NCBI RefSeq assembly: GCF_000003815.2
Contig: NW_023365707.1
Coordinates: forward strand, 1 to 64,000
DNA length: 64,000 bases
Reading direction: 5' to 3'
From: Branchiostoma floridae
Taxonomy: Eukaryota; Chordata; Leptocardii; Amphioxiformes; Branchiostomatidae
Shown here piece by piece: positions 1 through 13,200 of the stretch (position 1 is the stretch's first letter; each line of letters starts with the position of its first letter). Position numbers and translations under genes: made by a program. Below the pieces are notes generated by a model. That model was not told where the DNA came from, ran no database searches, and saw only the letters and a program-made list of their open reading frames with translations.

Positions 1-491
1 AGTTCTACTAAAGTAAAAACAAAGACGACAGGTTAGAAAGCAGGCGCTTCCGGGTTGACCACCTGTTGGATTGAAGTCTGCAACTGCAGAGTCTACAAAC
101 CTCGCTAGGTGTCGCTTCTGCGAGGTGTGTCTGGCCGTCAATCACCGCCGCGGCGCCCGCTGTCGTCCCCGAAGTGGGCGTGTTCACGTGACCAGTGTAA
201 ACAATCCCCGGGGTAACCCGAGCGTCGCGTCACCATGGCGACCAAACAACAGGGTCCGCATCCGCCTGACTCGAGTTTCGCGCGAGTCTAGCTACACACA
301 CCGGTGATCATGTATTAATGGCAACTTTTCACCAGATTGACACATTTCACTAACTTTCTGTGACAAGAACCTGCCACAGAAGGACCCGGTTTTGCCACTT
401 TTGTAGCGAAGTTGGGACAGGAAAGTTTCCGGAACTGTGTCGGTACCGGCCTGAACTCGGGTGAGGTCGCCAGCTGAAATACTAGCCCCAG
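1..491 (+). promoter_or_regulatory. Probable promoter and 5' non-coding exon of the EFCAB6-like gene
   Basis: The first ~300 bases are the most CpG-rich stretch of the left end and contain a CACGTG E-box (185-190) and an X-box-like palindrome (229-243). A strong donor, CAG|GTGAGT, follows base 491, and the first coding exon further on has an acceptor just three bases before its ATG. I infer that transcription starts near or after 240, that a non-coding exon ends at 491, and that it is spliced to 3521. No TATA box was seen. The exact start site is not determined by the sequence. Confidence 0.45.
229..243. promoter_or_regulatory. RFX X-box-like palindrome
   Basis: GTCACCATGGCGACC is an imperfect palindrome close to the RFX-factor X-box (two GTNRCC/RGYAAC half-sites, typically GTTGCCATGGCAAC). 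RFX factors drive ciliary genes, and EFCAB6 is a sperm-flagellum protein, so a site in this promoter is biologically sensible. The right half (GCGACC) is imperfect. Confidence 0.45.
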
Positions 492-1000
492 GTGAGTTCG
501 CTACTTTCTTTGCCACTTGTTGCACACTTGTTGCACAGGGGATGTAGAAAGTTGCGATTCCGTAGAAAATTTGTAGCAGTTTGTAGCTCGAACTTTCCCA
601 TAACATGTCTGGGGAGTGGCACTATGCTGAATGTACGTGACTGGGATTCGGGCATGTTTATTACAACAACATGGCAACAATGTGGCACTTTTATTGCCAA
701 CATTCAGCCACAGTTTCTGCAACATTTCCGTGTAGCAATATTGTCGAACACCAGCTCACAGACTGGCAGTTCTGCAGTAATGTTGCACACCAACCAGCAG
801 TAATGTGGCAGTATTGTGGCAGTATTGTCAGTGTGTACCCATCCACATCGCCACTAACACAGGCACGGAAGTGCGTCGCTAGGAGAACACTCCGGCATGT
901 GGCCAAATTGTAGCCAAACATTCTAAAGTACAGACTCGGACACACGAGAAATGGTGGGAAAGGTTGTACATTCATGTTCCCACAATTAAAAACTTCTGTC
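360..1000. repeat. Degenerate TGTAGC/TGTTGC/TGTGGC-rich region
   Basis: Short motifs of the form TGTAGC, TGTTGC and TGTGGC, and their complements, recur many times with irregular spacing. The same kind of words appear at about 1560-1615. There is no clean unit and no coding signal. It covers the start of the presumed first intron. The rest of 1000-1950 is AT-rich with nothing I can identify. Confidence 0.3.
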
Positions 1001-1952
1001 AGGCTTTAGAAAATATACCACATGTAAAAAATAGGATAGGTATCATCCAATGTATGAAACAAAAATAAACGTGTAATGTTTATATTACAACATTCTGTAT
1101 GCAGGTTGAAAGCAACGTTTGTGTATACACATATCTCGTTACTGTGACAGTGTGACATGCAGGGTAGGGATAAATTTTACTTAGCAATCTTTCAAATATG
1201 TTCCAGTATTATGAATCACAAACATGAAAGCGCCAGCAGATAGCCAAGTCATAAGCACTTATACCCACCAGTGGTCACACCTCAGTTACAAGAACAAACT
1301 TCCAGCAACCAACAAAACAAAAACAGCATAATCATACAGTCAAAACTATGCAAGAAGACCACTCGGGACCGATAAAAGTTAGTCTTTGTGGACAGGTGGT
1401 CACTATAGACAGCATTCTAAATGCTTGTGTCAATGGGAGAAAGACAAAAAAATTTCGTCACTTGTACTGTAACAGATTTGACTCTAATCAGAAGTGTAAA
1501 GTTGTCCGAGAAAATGAACTTTGGTTGTAAATCTGGTAGGGTGTTTCGAACCTACCACAAGTTTTGCAACACTGTAGCCATCAGTATTGTAGCATCCCGC
1601 TATTGTAGCTATATTCTGTCTGAGCTCATGTGTAATAGTCACCACTTCACGTCTTAATCCTTAAACCTGTTTCTTAAGGGTCCTTAATCTGCTCGGCTCA
1701 GACGGCACAATGTCCTCACAATTTAACGCTTGACTACAGCCCAGTCTGGAGTGCACCAGCTGTACCCCTATATTGGATGACTAAACCTTGTCATGACTAA
1801 AACTGATTATCCAAATGTTGCTATGTGTATGTGGTTTACTCTAACAATGCCAGGATCAGCAATAATCACTTTAGGCCTCGCTAAGTTTATTTCACGGATG
1901 ACATCATGGCCTTTCACAAAGCTAATGCAAGAGATAGCAGTATTATATAGTA

Positions 1953-2386
1953 TAACGCTAGATCATCTTTATCCGTTGAGGTAACGGTGGTTCAACTTTA
2001 TCCGAGGGTTACCTATATTCGTTGTTTGTAAGAGAAAACGTATTTAGGGATATGAAGTCAACGGACATGAAGTCGACGAAAATATAGCAAACTTGAAGTC
2101 ACTATTGTGATTGTATCTGCAGACTTAAAACTCCTAAATGTGCTGTTTTAAAAGACAACGGATAAAGGTCACCCCCCTGATAAAGGTGAACTAGCTTTAC
2201 CTATGTCTGTTGTTATAAAACAGCGTAATTTTGGAAGTCGAGTCGACAAACGGTGGTTTCAAACTGCGGTCTTTCCCAAATATAGCAATTTTAAACCACT
2301 ACATGTTGACTTGAAATACCTAAATACCCTTCTTTATAAACAATGGATATAGGTTACACAACGGATAAAGGTGAACTGGCATTATA
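1953..2386. mobile_element. MITE family A (TAACGCTAG/TTCACCTTTATCC), composite copy
   Basis: Starts with TAACGCTAGATCATCTTTA and ends with GGATAAAGGTGAACTGGC, the inverted ends of a short-repeat family found at least eight times in this window. A complete right end (GATAAAGGTGAACTAGC, to about 2195) lies inside, followed by a second right end near 2386. This is therefore two overlapping or nested copies. No coding capacity. Confidence 0.6.
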
Positions 2387-3234
2387 CCTTTTTCTTGTTT
2401 TAATTACATTGTAGGAGTTAAAAAAGGCATACCCATGGCAACTTAATGTTACACACTGCATGGACAATATGCACCCCGCAATACTTATCTATGAATTAGC
2501 CCAAGTGGCCACAATAAACTAATAATAATACCACTTCAGTTTGAACCCCAAACAAACCACAGATGCCAGTTTTAGACCACCAATACAACCAACTCAACCA
2601 TTTGTGACAACATAACACATCACAGTGAGTTCAGTACAGATATAGTTTCACGTCTGTATTGTTCTGTGATGTTACTGTATATGTAAGGACTCTACCCAAG
2701 CTTTGCAGCACAATGGGAAGGTTCTAAAACACTAAAACTACAGTTGTCTGACTCTGAATACACACATTAACATGTCAGTGTTAGGGATGAATGGGACACC
2801 CATGTTTTCCAACTTGCTAAATGTTAAATAAGGTTAGGGTTAGGGGATCTGGATAAATAAGATAGGACATGGGTTTGCGTGTGTTGTGTTTTAAAATAAA
2901 ATTTACAATCAAAGCAAAAGAACAAGTGAAAGGATTTCTCAGTTTACTTATCAATACTATGTCTTATCAAAAAATCTTAATGGTCATCAATTCCAAAATA
3001 CTGTAAAATGCATTTAAGTTTAAGTTATCTATAATATTTTGCTCCTCTTACGCTTTGCTGTCATTTACTGTAAATAGCTCAAACTCCAACAAAATGGCTG
3101 TTATGTATTTTCACAACTTTTTTTTTTTGACTTTGTCATAATGATGCTGGTCAGACTGTCTTGGCTGAATGTTACAGCAAAATCAAACAAAGGAAAGACA
3201 TTGAAAATCATACATTTTTCAAAACAAGGATTTT

Positions 3235-3545
3235 TCACCTTTAACCCTGAGACCATGTTGTCAGCAGCCAAGGTGGTCACATTTGCAAGGTGCTACATGT
3301 TGTTACTGTATGTGGAAAAGGGCATTTTGTTTTTATCTGCTAGATTATTTTACCCACATTAAACCTAGGCTGTTCCCCTTTAACCCAGACGATGTCGGGT
3401 AGTCACAATGCAATTGCCATTTGCTACATGTAGTTATTAAGTAGTGGTGAGCATTTTGAACATGTTTATTACATAGTAATTTTATCCGAACTAAACCGAG
3501 ATGTTCCTCTTTATCCCAAGACCATGTCGGCTGCAAAGGTAGTCC
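3235..3545 (+). repeat. Triplicated acceptor/start of coding exon 1 (EFCAB6-like)
   Basis: Three diverged copies, spaced about 133 bases, of a block running from intron across the acceptor into exon 1. Copy 1 is at 3235-3282 (pyrimidine tract, CCATGTTGTCAGCAGCCAAGG), copy 2 at 3371-3406 (damaged), and the functional copy at 3502-3545 (CCATGTCGGCTGCAAAGG). The AT-rich sequence between copies is also homologous. Only the last copy has the ATG continuous with the long coding exon. Confidence 0.7.
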
Positions 3546-6500
3546 AGCCGTCCCCGGATTTCCGCGGTCTGCGCCCGCTGTCCCGCGGGATGACCTTCTC
3601 CCCACGACCGCTCAACGCTTCCATCTCCAGGCTGAGCTCGCGAGCGTCGCTACCACGACAGACGGCCACCATGGAACCCGCGAGGCTCTCCGTATCATCA
3701 AGTAAGAACTAACTTTAATTTGTTTTCTACTTTAACTGGTTGATGTAACGTTGATATGCACTCTCATAATTCCACCAGAACTTACTTAATATATCTACTA
3801 AACTTTAAAGGTAATTGGTTAATGTAGTAGGTAAGATAGAAGTTGTGTTACACAAAATTCCAAGCAGATGACATGGGAATTAGTGTGTTAATGCCGAAAA
3901 CATACATTTGTGTGTTAATGCCGAAAACATACATTTGTGTGTTAATGCCGAAAACATACATTTGTGTGTTAATGCCGAAAACATACATTTGTGTGTTAAT
4001 GCCGAAAACATACATTTGTGTGTTAATGCCGAAAACATACATTTGTGTGTTAATGCCGAAAACATACATTTGTGTGTTAATGCCGAAAACATACATTTGT
4101 GTGTTAATGCCGAAAACATACATTTGCTAACATAATGACACAGTTCTTATAGCAGGTTAGCTAACACAATGTGTCTTCTTATCATATGGTCACATTAGTC
4201 GAAGGCTGTCATACATTCTGATGTTATTAGGTTCTGAAGCAGGCTGTGACAGAAACAACTGCTAACAAAACAAAACAAAAAATAAAACTGCTAAATAAGC
4301 AAGGACCTTAAACAGTATTTTCTGTAACACAACGGCAGAATTTTGCACAACGACTACTAGGAATGTCCTTTAAGTTAACGTGATTGGGCCCTTTTACATG
4401 TACTTAAAAGGTAAAGGTTGTACCATAGCCTTTTTGCAGCATGAGGACAGTGGTTTGCTCTCCACCGTGTCTAAGGGCATGGTATTGGAGGGCAGAGCCC
4501 TTCCTCTCCTTCCAAATATATTTTTCTTCAACAAATGAAGTCAGGTACCCATTTTACATCTCAGTGGAGTGAGGAAAGTTGTACATCCAGCAATAGTAAT
4601 CAGTAACGCTAATTTACCTTTATCCGCGGGTAACCTATATCCGTTTTGTTAAAAAAAACAGGCATTTCGGGATATCAAGTAGAGGGACGGTGGTTGAAAA
4701 TATCATAATGGTAATTTGAAAGCACCTTCTGTTGACGTGATATCCCTGTTAATACCCTGTCTTTAAAACAGCGGATATAGGTTACCCCGCGGATAAAGGT
4801 GAACTAGTGTTATCTGTATTCATAATCCTACATTCTACAGCAATAGCTGAAGTCACTTTTGGCAAATCAAGCAAGACAGACACTTGTTTCTCTGTAACAT
4901 AACCCATGGAGACGAACAAATGACCAAAATAGGACATAGAAGGTCTCATTGATGTATTACTCCGAGTGGGTACCCTAAAATAGATCCGAGCCAAAAAATA
5001 AACGGCTGCATGGACGCGTGTTTTAAGCGGTGAGAAATTCCCTTTTAGCCAGGGGAACTGATCTCAAAAGTTAGTTTGGTGACAGCTTGTATGTAACTGA
5101 AGAAATTTGCAAGTAAAGTTTTGCAGCCGCGCGCTAGGTCGGAGGTACACAGTCGTGGGTTCTGAGTGGTGCGGTTGTACACTATCAGCGAAAAAGTGCC
5201 TTTTTTTGGGATTGACTATTGGTAGTTTGTAATTGCTATAAAAAAAGACCCTACGTATAGTTCACGTTGGCAATTTTTTTCCACGATATAGGGTAAATGT
5301 GCTCAACATAGAATGAAAAATATGCTAAAATTTTACGTAACTTCATTATGAACGCGCCCATGTAAACCACGAATTACAACATAGAAGTCTATGGAAAGAC
5401 AAAACTCATCAATGAGACCAGAAAGGGACCTTAAAGTTTGCTTGTGGCAAAAACATCTGACAAGAGTAACAAAGGAATGTAACTCAATTTTACCCCATTC
5501 AAATATGCCTGTCAAGCTTGTCCAATCAATTGTTCTTAAAAAGCAGCGGTATGATATTCTATATTGTGTCTGACAATAGGTGCTTATTTGTATACTTGCT
5601 CTTATCAAAAGGGATGTTTTCACATAATGAGCAAAATTTTAGTTTTTTTCCCCTTTGACATGGATTGTTTTTCCATTTTCATGCTGGGCTGATTTAGGAA
5701 ATAATCCAATCTGGTGAATCCTAAAAGAAACAAAAAAAGGAAAAATTACGGCCATCATTTCTTTACGTTGATGACATTGAAATCTATATACTTTGTGTAA
5801 TCATCAGGATAGCATTTCTTCTTTTCACTTTCTTTGCTTTGTCAGTTTGCTAATTATTTTCACATTAAAATGTCTAATGACAAAGGAAATAATTTTAAAT
5901 GGCCTGAACTGGTAATCAAAAAAAAGTGACCAGCAACCTGTTGATGACCTCTTATCTAATCATGTGACTGATCTTGTTCCCAGCGCCCCTGTCTCTGTCC
6001 CAGAGCAGCATCATGCTGAAGCCAGGCCTGAGTGTGGTGGAGATCGAGAGCCTACTCAGAGAGAGGGTCAGGTCAAAGTTCAACGACCTCAAACTGGTAT
6101 GTAGGAGTTTCAGTCATGCAAAGTTACTGTAAATGCAGAAATGTTCGCGGTGGATTAATGTTCGCGGTTTTCGCGGTGACCACTTCACCGCGAACTTAAA
6201 TCCACCGCGAACATTTTTTCTATTATGGTATTAGATTGCAGTCTATGGTGTTACCGCGAACTTAAATCCACCGCGAAAAGTCTTTTTTCCCGCTACCGCG
6301 AAATTAAATCCCCGCGAACTTAAATGCATTTACAGTAACAAGTACTGTACTTGCAAATTAGCAAACACAAGTAGATTTAGCAAGTATTTACAAAGTTTCA
6401 TGTATGTTGGGTTTGACTACCATGAAATTTGAAAATTAAAAAGAAGCAAAAATTAGAAAAATTAAAGAGATCACCACTGATGGATGTCGTGGAGCCCCTA

Positions 6501-7199
6501 CAACCGCTGTGGTTATGGGCCGTGAGTGAGTGAGTGAGTGCAGCTACAAAATGTACAAACTAAAATTTCTAACGATAGTCCAGTGTCTGAGGGACAAAAG
6601 AAGTTGGTGACTTTTTTCTGACATCTTGTTGTGACTTTGCACAGGCGTTTCAGACATATGTGCGTCGACCAATCGATGAGCATCACCAAGGGCGAGCTCC
6701 GTCGCGTGCTCGAGACGTTCTGCTTCCCCCTGACGACGGACCAGTTTGACGCCATCCTGGCTAAGGTAACTTCTACATAAAATTATATATTCAATAGGCT
6801 TACATCAGGCTCTCTAAACTCTAGGACCAAACAGCACCCCTAACTCTAACCTGGCACCCCACTACGGACCAGTTTGATGCCATCCTGGCTAAGGTATTGG
6901 CAACTGTTGCAATCATGTCAGGTCTCTAAACTATGACCGCACAACAACTTATCTCATAAAAGAACAATCAGATGCCATCGTTTACATCATAAAGGTTTAC
7001 ATCACCTGGATACCAGACAGTCTGTGTATGTGTGTGTTTCAGTCTGTGTGTATGCTTGAATATGTTGTCGTGTGCCTGTCTATATGTGCATCTGTCTGTG
7101 TGCATATGTGTTTCAGTCTGCGTGTGTGTGCTTCTGTATGCTAATCTGTTGTGTGTCTGTCTATATGTCTAGGTTAGATCTGTCTGTCTGTGTGTGTGT

Positions 7200-7230
<31 letters not shown>

Positions 7231-10200
7231 CGTGTATGCATGCGTACGTCATCTGTGTGCCAGTCTTTCTGTGTGTCTGTGGACAAAAACACAGTACTGG
7301 TTATAATGAAGGGGGTGAAGTCTGCCATCTCTCATTACCAAGTCTTATTTCTGCCCATCCAGTGTCAGCTAAACCCCAATGGGACCCTCCGCTACATTGA
7401 CTTCTGTGTGTTTCAGTCTCTGTGTGTGTTTCTGTATGCTTATCTGTTGTTGTGTGTCTGTCTATATGTTTGTCTAGGTTAGATCTGTCTGTGTGTGTAT
7501 GTATGCGTGTGTGTGTGTGTGTGTGTGAGCGTGTGCATGTGTGTGTGTGTGTGTGTGTGTGTGAAAAGGGTGAGGTCTGCCATCTCTGATAGCCTTCTTA
7601 TTTCTGCCCATCCAGTGTCAGCTAAACCCCAATGGGACCCTCCGCTACACCGACTTCCTGGAGAAGTTCTACGGGAAGGAGCATGCTGGGAAGGACGCGG
7701 CGAAGTGGTTGAGCGGGATCCACAAGTACAACCAGACAAGGTCACCCATGGAGGTCAGCGTGGACAAGCTGGAGAGGGAGCTCAAGGACAAGGTGAGGAG
7801 GTCAAGGTCATGAATATAACCGGACACTTTCACTCACTTTCCATTTTAATGAAGCAGGCAGGGGCACAACCAATAACCCCAAATCATTATGTTCCTATAA
7901 CCCCATGTTACAGTTAGGGATAATTGTAGTGCTAAGGGGTGTCAAAAAATTGGACTATCCTCCTCTGCGAGATATATTAAATTTCATTAGACAAAACTTG
8001 TACAATTCACGGAAATGCAAATCAGTGTATTCGCCTCAATTTAGGTGTCCCTGTGACATCTTGGATGCCTTTTGATGAACTTTCCAATTTAAAGCTTTTC
8101 GGATACATCTGACTGCTTTGAAAATCATACAGTTGCTGGATTCATTTTGCTTTAGGTAATGTTCTGCCTGGACGTCCAACCTTCATTGACATAAAGAAGT
8201 ACAATGATAGTACATTACAATTTTTATCATCATATTGCCCTGTGTAAATTGAAGCAAATTTGAAGAACTTTGTGAAGGCCTGTATACTGTTTGTTTTTGT
8301 GCATTAATCTAAAACAAGTGCGGAAACCTCCCTTTCTCTTCAACAGCCAAGTAAAAACACCACAAAACTTAACACATTAAAAATTTCATGATTTCCTCTC
8401 TCCAGATTGGATCTAACCTGAAGAACTTTGTGAAGGCCTGTCGCCTGTTTGACTACAACCGAGATGGGAAGATCCAGAGACACGAGCTGAGGAAGGTTCT
8501 GGAGAACTACTGCTTCAGGATGACGGACCAGCAGTTTGATAAGTAAGTCTATTAACTCAATAACTAAGTCTATTAACTCGATAACTAAGTCTATTAACTC
8601 AGTAACTAACTAGTATAAGCTGAGGAAGGTTCTGGAGAACTACTGCTTCAGGATGACGGACCAGCAGTTTGATAAGTAAGTTTATTAACTCGATAACTAA
8701 GTCAATTAACTCGATAACTAAGTCTATTAATTCGGTAACTAACTAGTTAGTCTGCCACAAACTGAGGAAGGTTCTGGAGAACTACTGCATCAGGATGACT
8801 GATCAGCAGTTTGATAAGTAAGTCTGTTAACTCAATAACTAAGTCTATTGACTCAGTAACTAAGTCTATTAACTTGATAACTAACTAGTACAAGCTGAGG
8901 AAGGTTCTAGAGAATTACTGCTTCAGGATGACTGACCAGCAGTTTGATAAGTAAGTCTATTAACTCGATAACTAAGTCTATTAACTCAGTAACTAGCTAG
9001 TTAGTCTAATAAGTCTGGTACGAGAGGTAATATCAATTTGATAATAAACTAGTTCTTTTACTGAGTTTGGCAGGTTGTAATTTCAAACCTGGATACTTTA
9101 GATTCTATGTCAATCCACCTTGCTACTGATTTCTATACTATGAAGAGATTTTTTCTGTCTCCAGGCTGTGACTTTATGCTAATACATCTAACTTTAACTT
9201 GCGCTTTCTATGATATGTAAAATAGATTCCAGGAAATGACAACATAACCTTTTAAGGTTTGAAGGGTTGCTAAACAACATTTGCCTCCTCCCAAGGCTGT
9301 GGCAGGGATATAACTTCCAGCACACAGAAATTCCTTTCTTTAATTAATGTAAAATAGATTCCAGGAAACGGCAACATAACCTTACACGGTTTAAAGAGTT
9401 TCTAAACAACATTTTTCCCTCTCCAGGCTGTGGCACAGATATGACTTCCAGCACACAGGAGTTGTGGAGTATACAGAGTTCCTACGCAGGCTTGGTGTGT
9501 ACGTACACAAGCACAACGCAGTCGCTCCCGACTCTACCATGCTGGGTAAGGGTTAACATATCAACTGTAGTGTGCTCTCTCTTGTCTTAGTTGATTGTTA
9601 ATCCTATCTTCTGGCATTCAGATACATCTTCACATTTTTGTGGTAGTTTTATTTTTTGTGGTCACCATAAATATGTGGGATTTAGTTTGATAGCTGGTAT
9701 TTAGTTTGATCTTTCAATAGCCAATGGGATTCCATATCTCATTAAATCCCTTCTCTGATTGGATGTGCAAAGCCAATTAGATAAAATGCATTGATTCTTC
9801 TTTCTGATTGGCTGAACTGGCAGCAAGTAACAGAGGAGAAGAACAAGCAAGTTACAAACTTGCTGTTAGTTTGAATTTTCCACAGCCAATGGGATTCCAT
9901 ATCTCAATAATTCCCTTCTCCGATTGGCTGCAGCTCTGAACTGGCAGCAGCTGGAGGAAGAGAGGAAAAAGCAGGTTGCTAATTTGCCAGTTTGAATTTC
10001 CAATAGCCAATGAGGTTCCACATCTCACTAATTCTGTTTTCTGATTGGCCGCAGCCCTGAACTGGCAGCAGGTGGAGGAGGAGAGGAAGAAGCAGGTTGC
10101 TAAGCAGGCACTGCAGCACAAATCTGACAAGGTCGTGGAGGGGATGACCTTCGAACAGATCGAGAAAGAACTCCGCAAGAAGGTACAGTTGATATTCATT

Positions 10201-13200
10201 CCTGATAGCAGTTCCATTGAGTCTAGCTGGGCAAGAAACCAGTTCCATAGGCCACACCAATTCAATTGAATGTTTTTTTTGTTGTTAAAAAAAACATGAA
10301 CTACTAAAAATACTAAAACTGGAATAAAAAGAGTTCAGGGAAAAAGTCTGCACGTTGTTTCAGGGCGTGAACATGATCAGACTCAGATTAAAGTTTTTCT
10401 CTGAGCCAACTGCTTTCCACACAACCTCTTGGCTAATTTTCAATTCTAAGTGTCTAAGAACCAAGGAAAGGAATTGGTTTAGCCTTAAAACCTGGACAAA
10501 ATATGCCTGATGTGTCTAGTCCCAATTCAAACTGTGCCATAGATAACCCACTCACAATAACTCTATGTAACGGAAAATCTAGTCTGCACCACAATCGTCA
10601 TTCAGCACCAAGGACAGGTAAATAAAGTTCCATGCTGAATAGTCCAAAATAGTCCAAAACGTTCCTGTATTTCTTCTGGTGATTATCATTCACAACAGAA
10701 AACATTGTGAAGAAGGTCTGTGTAGCATATTTGATACTACCATCAATGGCTAAATCAGTACAGGGGATAACTTTAAACATGGAACAGTCAAGACTCTAGA
10801 AAAAAAGAAGGTCTACACCATCACAAAGAAAGCATTCCTTCAGGAATAACAAATTTCTTAGTACACAACCAAGTCTTGCTGCCATCTGATGACCATCTGC
10901 CAGCTTCCTCAGGGCAATACTGACTGATTCTACTTTGCACTGCAGCTAGGCATTGCTGCTGCAGTACTCCACACTGCAGCTAGGTGTCACTTCTGCAGTA
11001 CTCCACACTGCAGCTAGGTGTCACTTCTGCAGTACTCCACACTGCAGCTAGGTGTCACTTCTGCAGTACTCCACACTGCAGCTAGGTGTCCTTTCTATAG
11101 TGTGAAGAAACTGTTCCCAGAGGCAGTTTGATGCAACAGACAGTGGATTAAAAAACACTATCAGCAGACAATTTTACAGATTGAACAAGTCTGATGTCAA
11201 TTTTTTTTTTTTTTGTCTGCAGATGAAGAGTAACTACAGCAATGTGAAGAAAGCTTTCCTAGCCTTTGATGCGACAAACAGCGGCTACATCAGCATAGAC
11301 GACCTGAAGTCTGTCCTGGTGCATTTCACCATCCCTATGTCTGACCAACTGTTTTCTCAGTTGATGGACAGGTAAGCAACCAATCATAGGCTCTCACAGA
11401 TTCAAACTAACCAATCAGTATCAAGGTGGTCAGTACAGGCCAATCATAAGCTTTTGATCTTTGAGAAAGTCTGTCCTTATGCACTTCACCATCCCAATGT
11501 CTGACCAGCTGTTTGCTCAGTTGATGGACAGGTAAGCAGCCAATCACAGCATTAAACTGATTTAAACTAACCAATCAGTATCAAGGTGGTCAGTTTAGGC
11601 CAATCAGAGACATTTTATGATCTAAAATTTTCCATTTGTGGGAAAATCTGAGTTTACTGCACTTCCACATTCTCATGTCCAATCAGCTCTTTGCTCACTT
11701 GAAGGACACAGCCAATTGCAGGCTTTCTCAGATTCAAACTAACCAATCAGTATTGAGTTGTCTGGGTCAGATACTTTTATTAGTTGAAATTCCGTCTGGA
11801 TAGGAAACTAACTAAATACTGGTGACATTTCCAAAAAGCCAATTGATGTGTACATTGATGCATAAAGATTGAATAAGTTCAGAAACTTACTATCCATGTT
11901 GTTTGGCAATTTCTTTTTTTTTTTTTATTGATAATAAAACAATTTTCCTCTGCCAGGTTGCGCATCAAGGCATCAGGAAAGGTTGCCTGGGAACATTTCC
12001 TGGAGAAGTTCCAGGATCCGCAGGCTGACGGCAACGGGCAGACCATCCCCATCAAACCTGAGGCCAACAGGAAGTCAGTACAGCCATGTTTGTTTATTTG
12101 TTTATTAACAAAATATAAATATACTTCCTTGCAAAGATCTAGGCAACATTTCATTTGCTAATGGGTGACCATATGTCACCTTTCTCAGGGCAATATCAAC
12201 CGGTTGTACTTTGCAATGCACCTAGCTACATTGTTATGTTGGCTAGGCAAAACACACTAAACTTTGTTATACTGTATAAAGGACTGATGAGACATTTCCT
12301 ACTGGTGTGTAGTTAAGCTTTTACAGATGATTGATATCTACTAGATTATTTGGCATTATGAAAACAGATGGCTGTAAGAAAAACTTGAACCAAGCTAAAC
12401 AGACTTTCCTCTCAGACTCTGTTTTCATGTTGACCTTGAAATTTGAGCATTACAACCCAATAACCAACAAATTTGATAAATTATAATTCTATTTCAAGTT
12501 CTTGCCAGAAGGATAATTGCAAGTAACACTCATTGGACAAATACAGTGCATGAAGTACGATATAATGTGTATTCGTATTTTAGACGTTTTATTTAACTGT
12601 TACTTCTGAGAAGAATAAGATTCTTCACTTAACACAAGGCTCTTAGAGACACTAAAATGTTTTTAATTAAACTGGTTATTATAATTAGTATGTCCTAACA
12701 AAGTATTTCCGCACACAGAGTGAACCCCATCCGTGAAGCTGAGGGCGTCCCCCACATATCTGAGGTCATAGAGAAACTGAGGAAACACATCCTGGACGGC
12801 TACTCCACCATCAAACAGGCCTTCCTGGTCTTCGATGATGTAAGTACTAACAGTCATCTACAGTCAAACCTGTCTAACACAACCAATAAACAGGCATTCC
12901 TGGTCTTCGATGATGTAAGTACTAACAGTCATCTACACTTAAACCTGTCTAACACAACCAATAAACAGGCATTCCTGGTCTTCGATGATGTAAGTACTAA
13001 CAGTCATCTACAGTCAAACCTGTCTAACACAACCAATAAACAGGCATTCCTGGTCTTCGATGATGTAAGTACTAACAGTCATCTACAGTCAAACCTGTCT
13101 AACACAACCAATAAACAGGCATTCCTGGTCTTCGATGATGTAAGTACCAACAGTCATCTACACTTAAACCTGTCTAACACAACCAATAAACAGGCATTCC

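Noticed and set aside
3843-4135. 95-aa and similar ORFs on both strands
   Set aside because: They are translations of the perfect 27 bp minisatellite; open frames follow from the unit length.
6124-6338. CRISPR-like spaced repeats (CCGCGAACTTAAATCC)
   Set aside because: Inverted-repeat MITE in a eukaryotic intron; repeats are in both orientations with no spacer structure.
7072-7745. Cys/Val- and His/Thr-rich ORFs
   Set aside because: Products of TG microsatellites.
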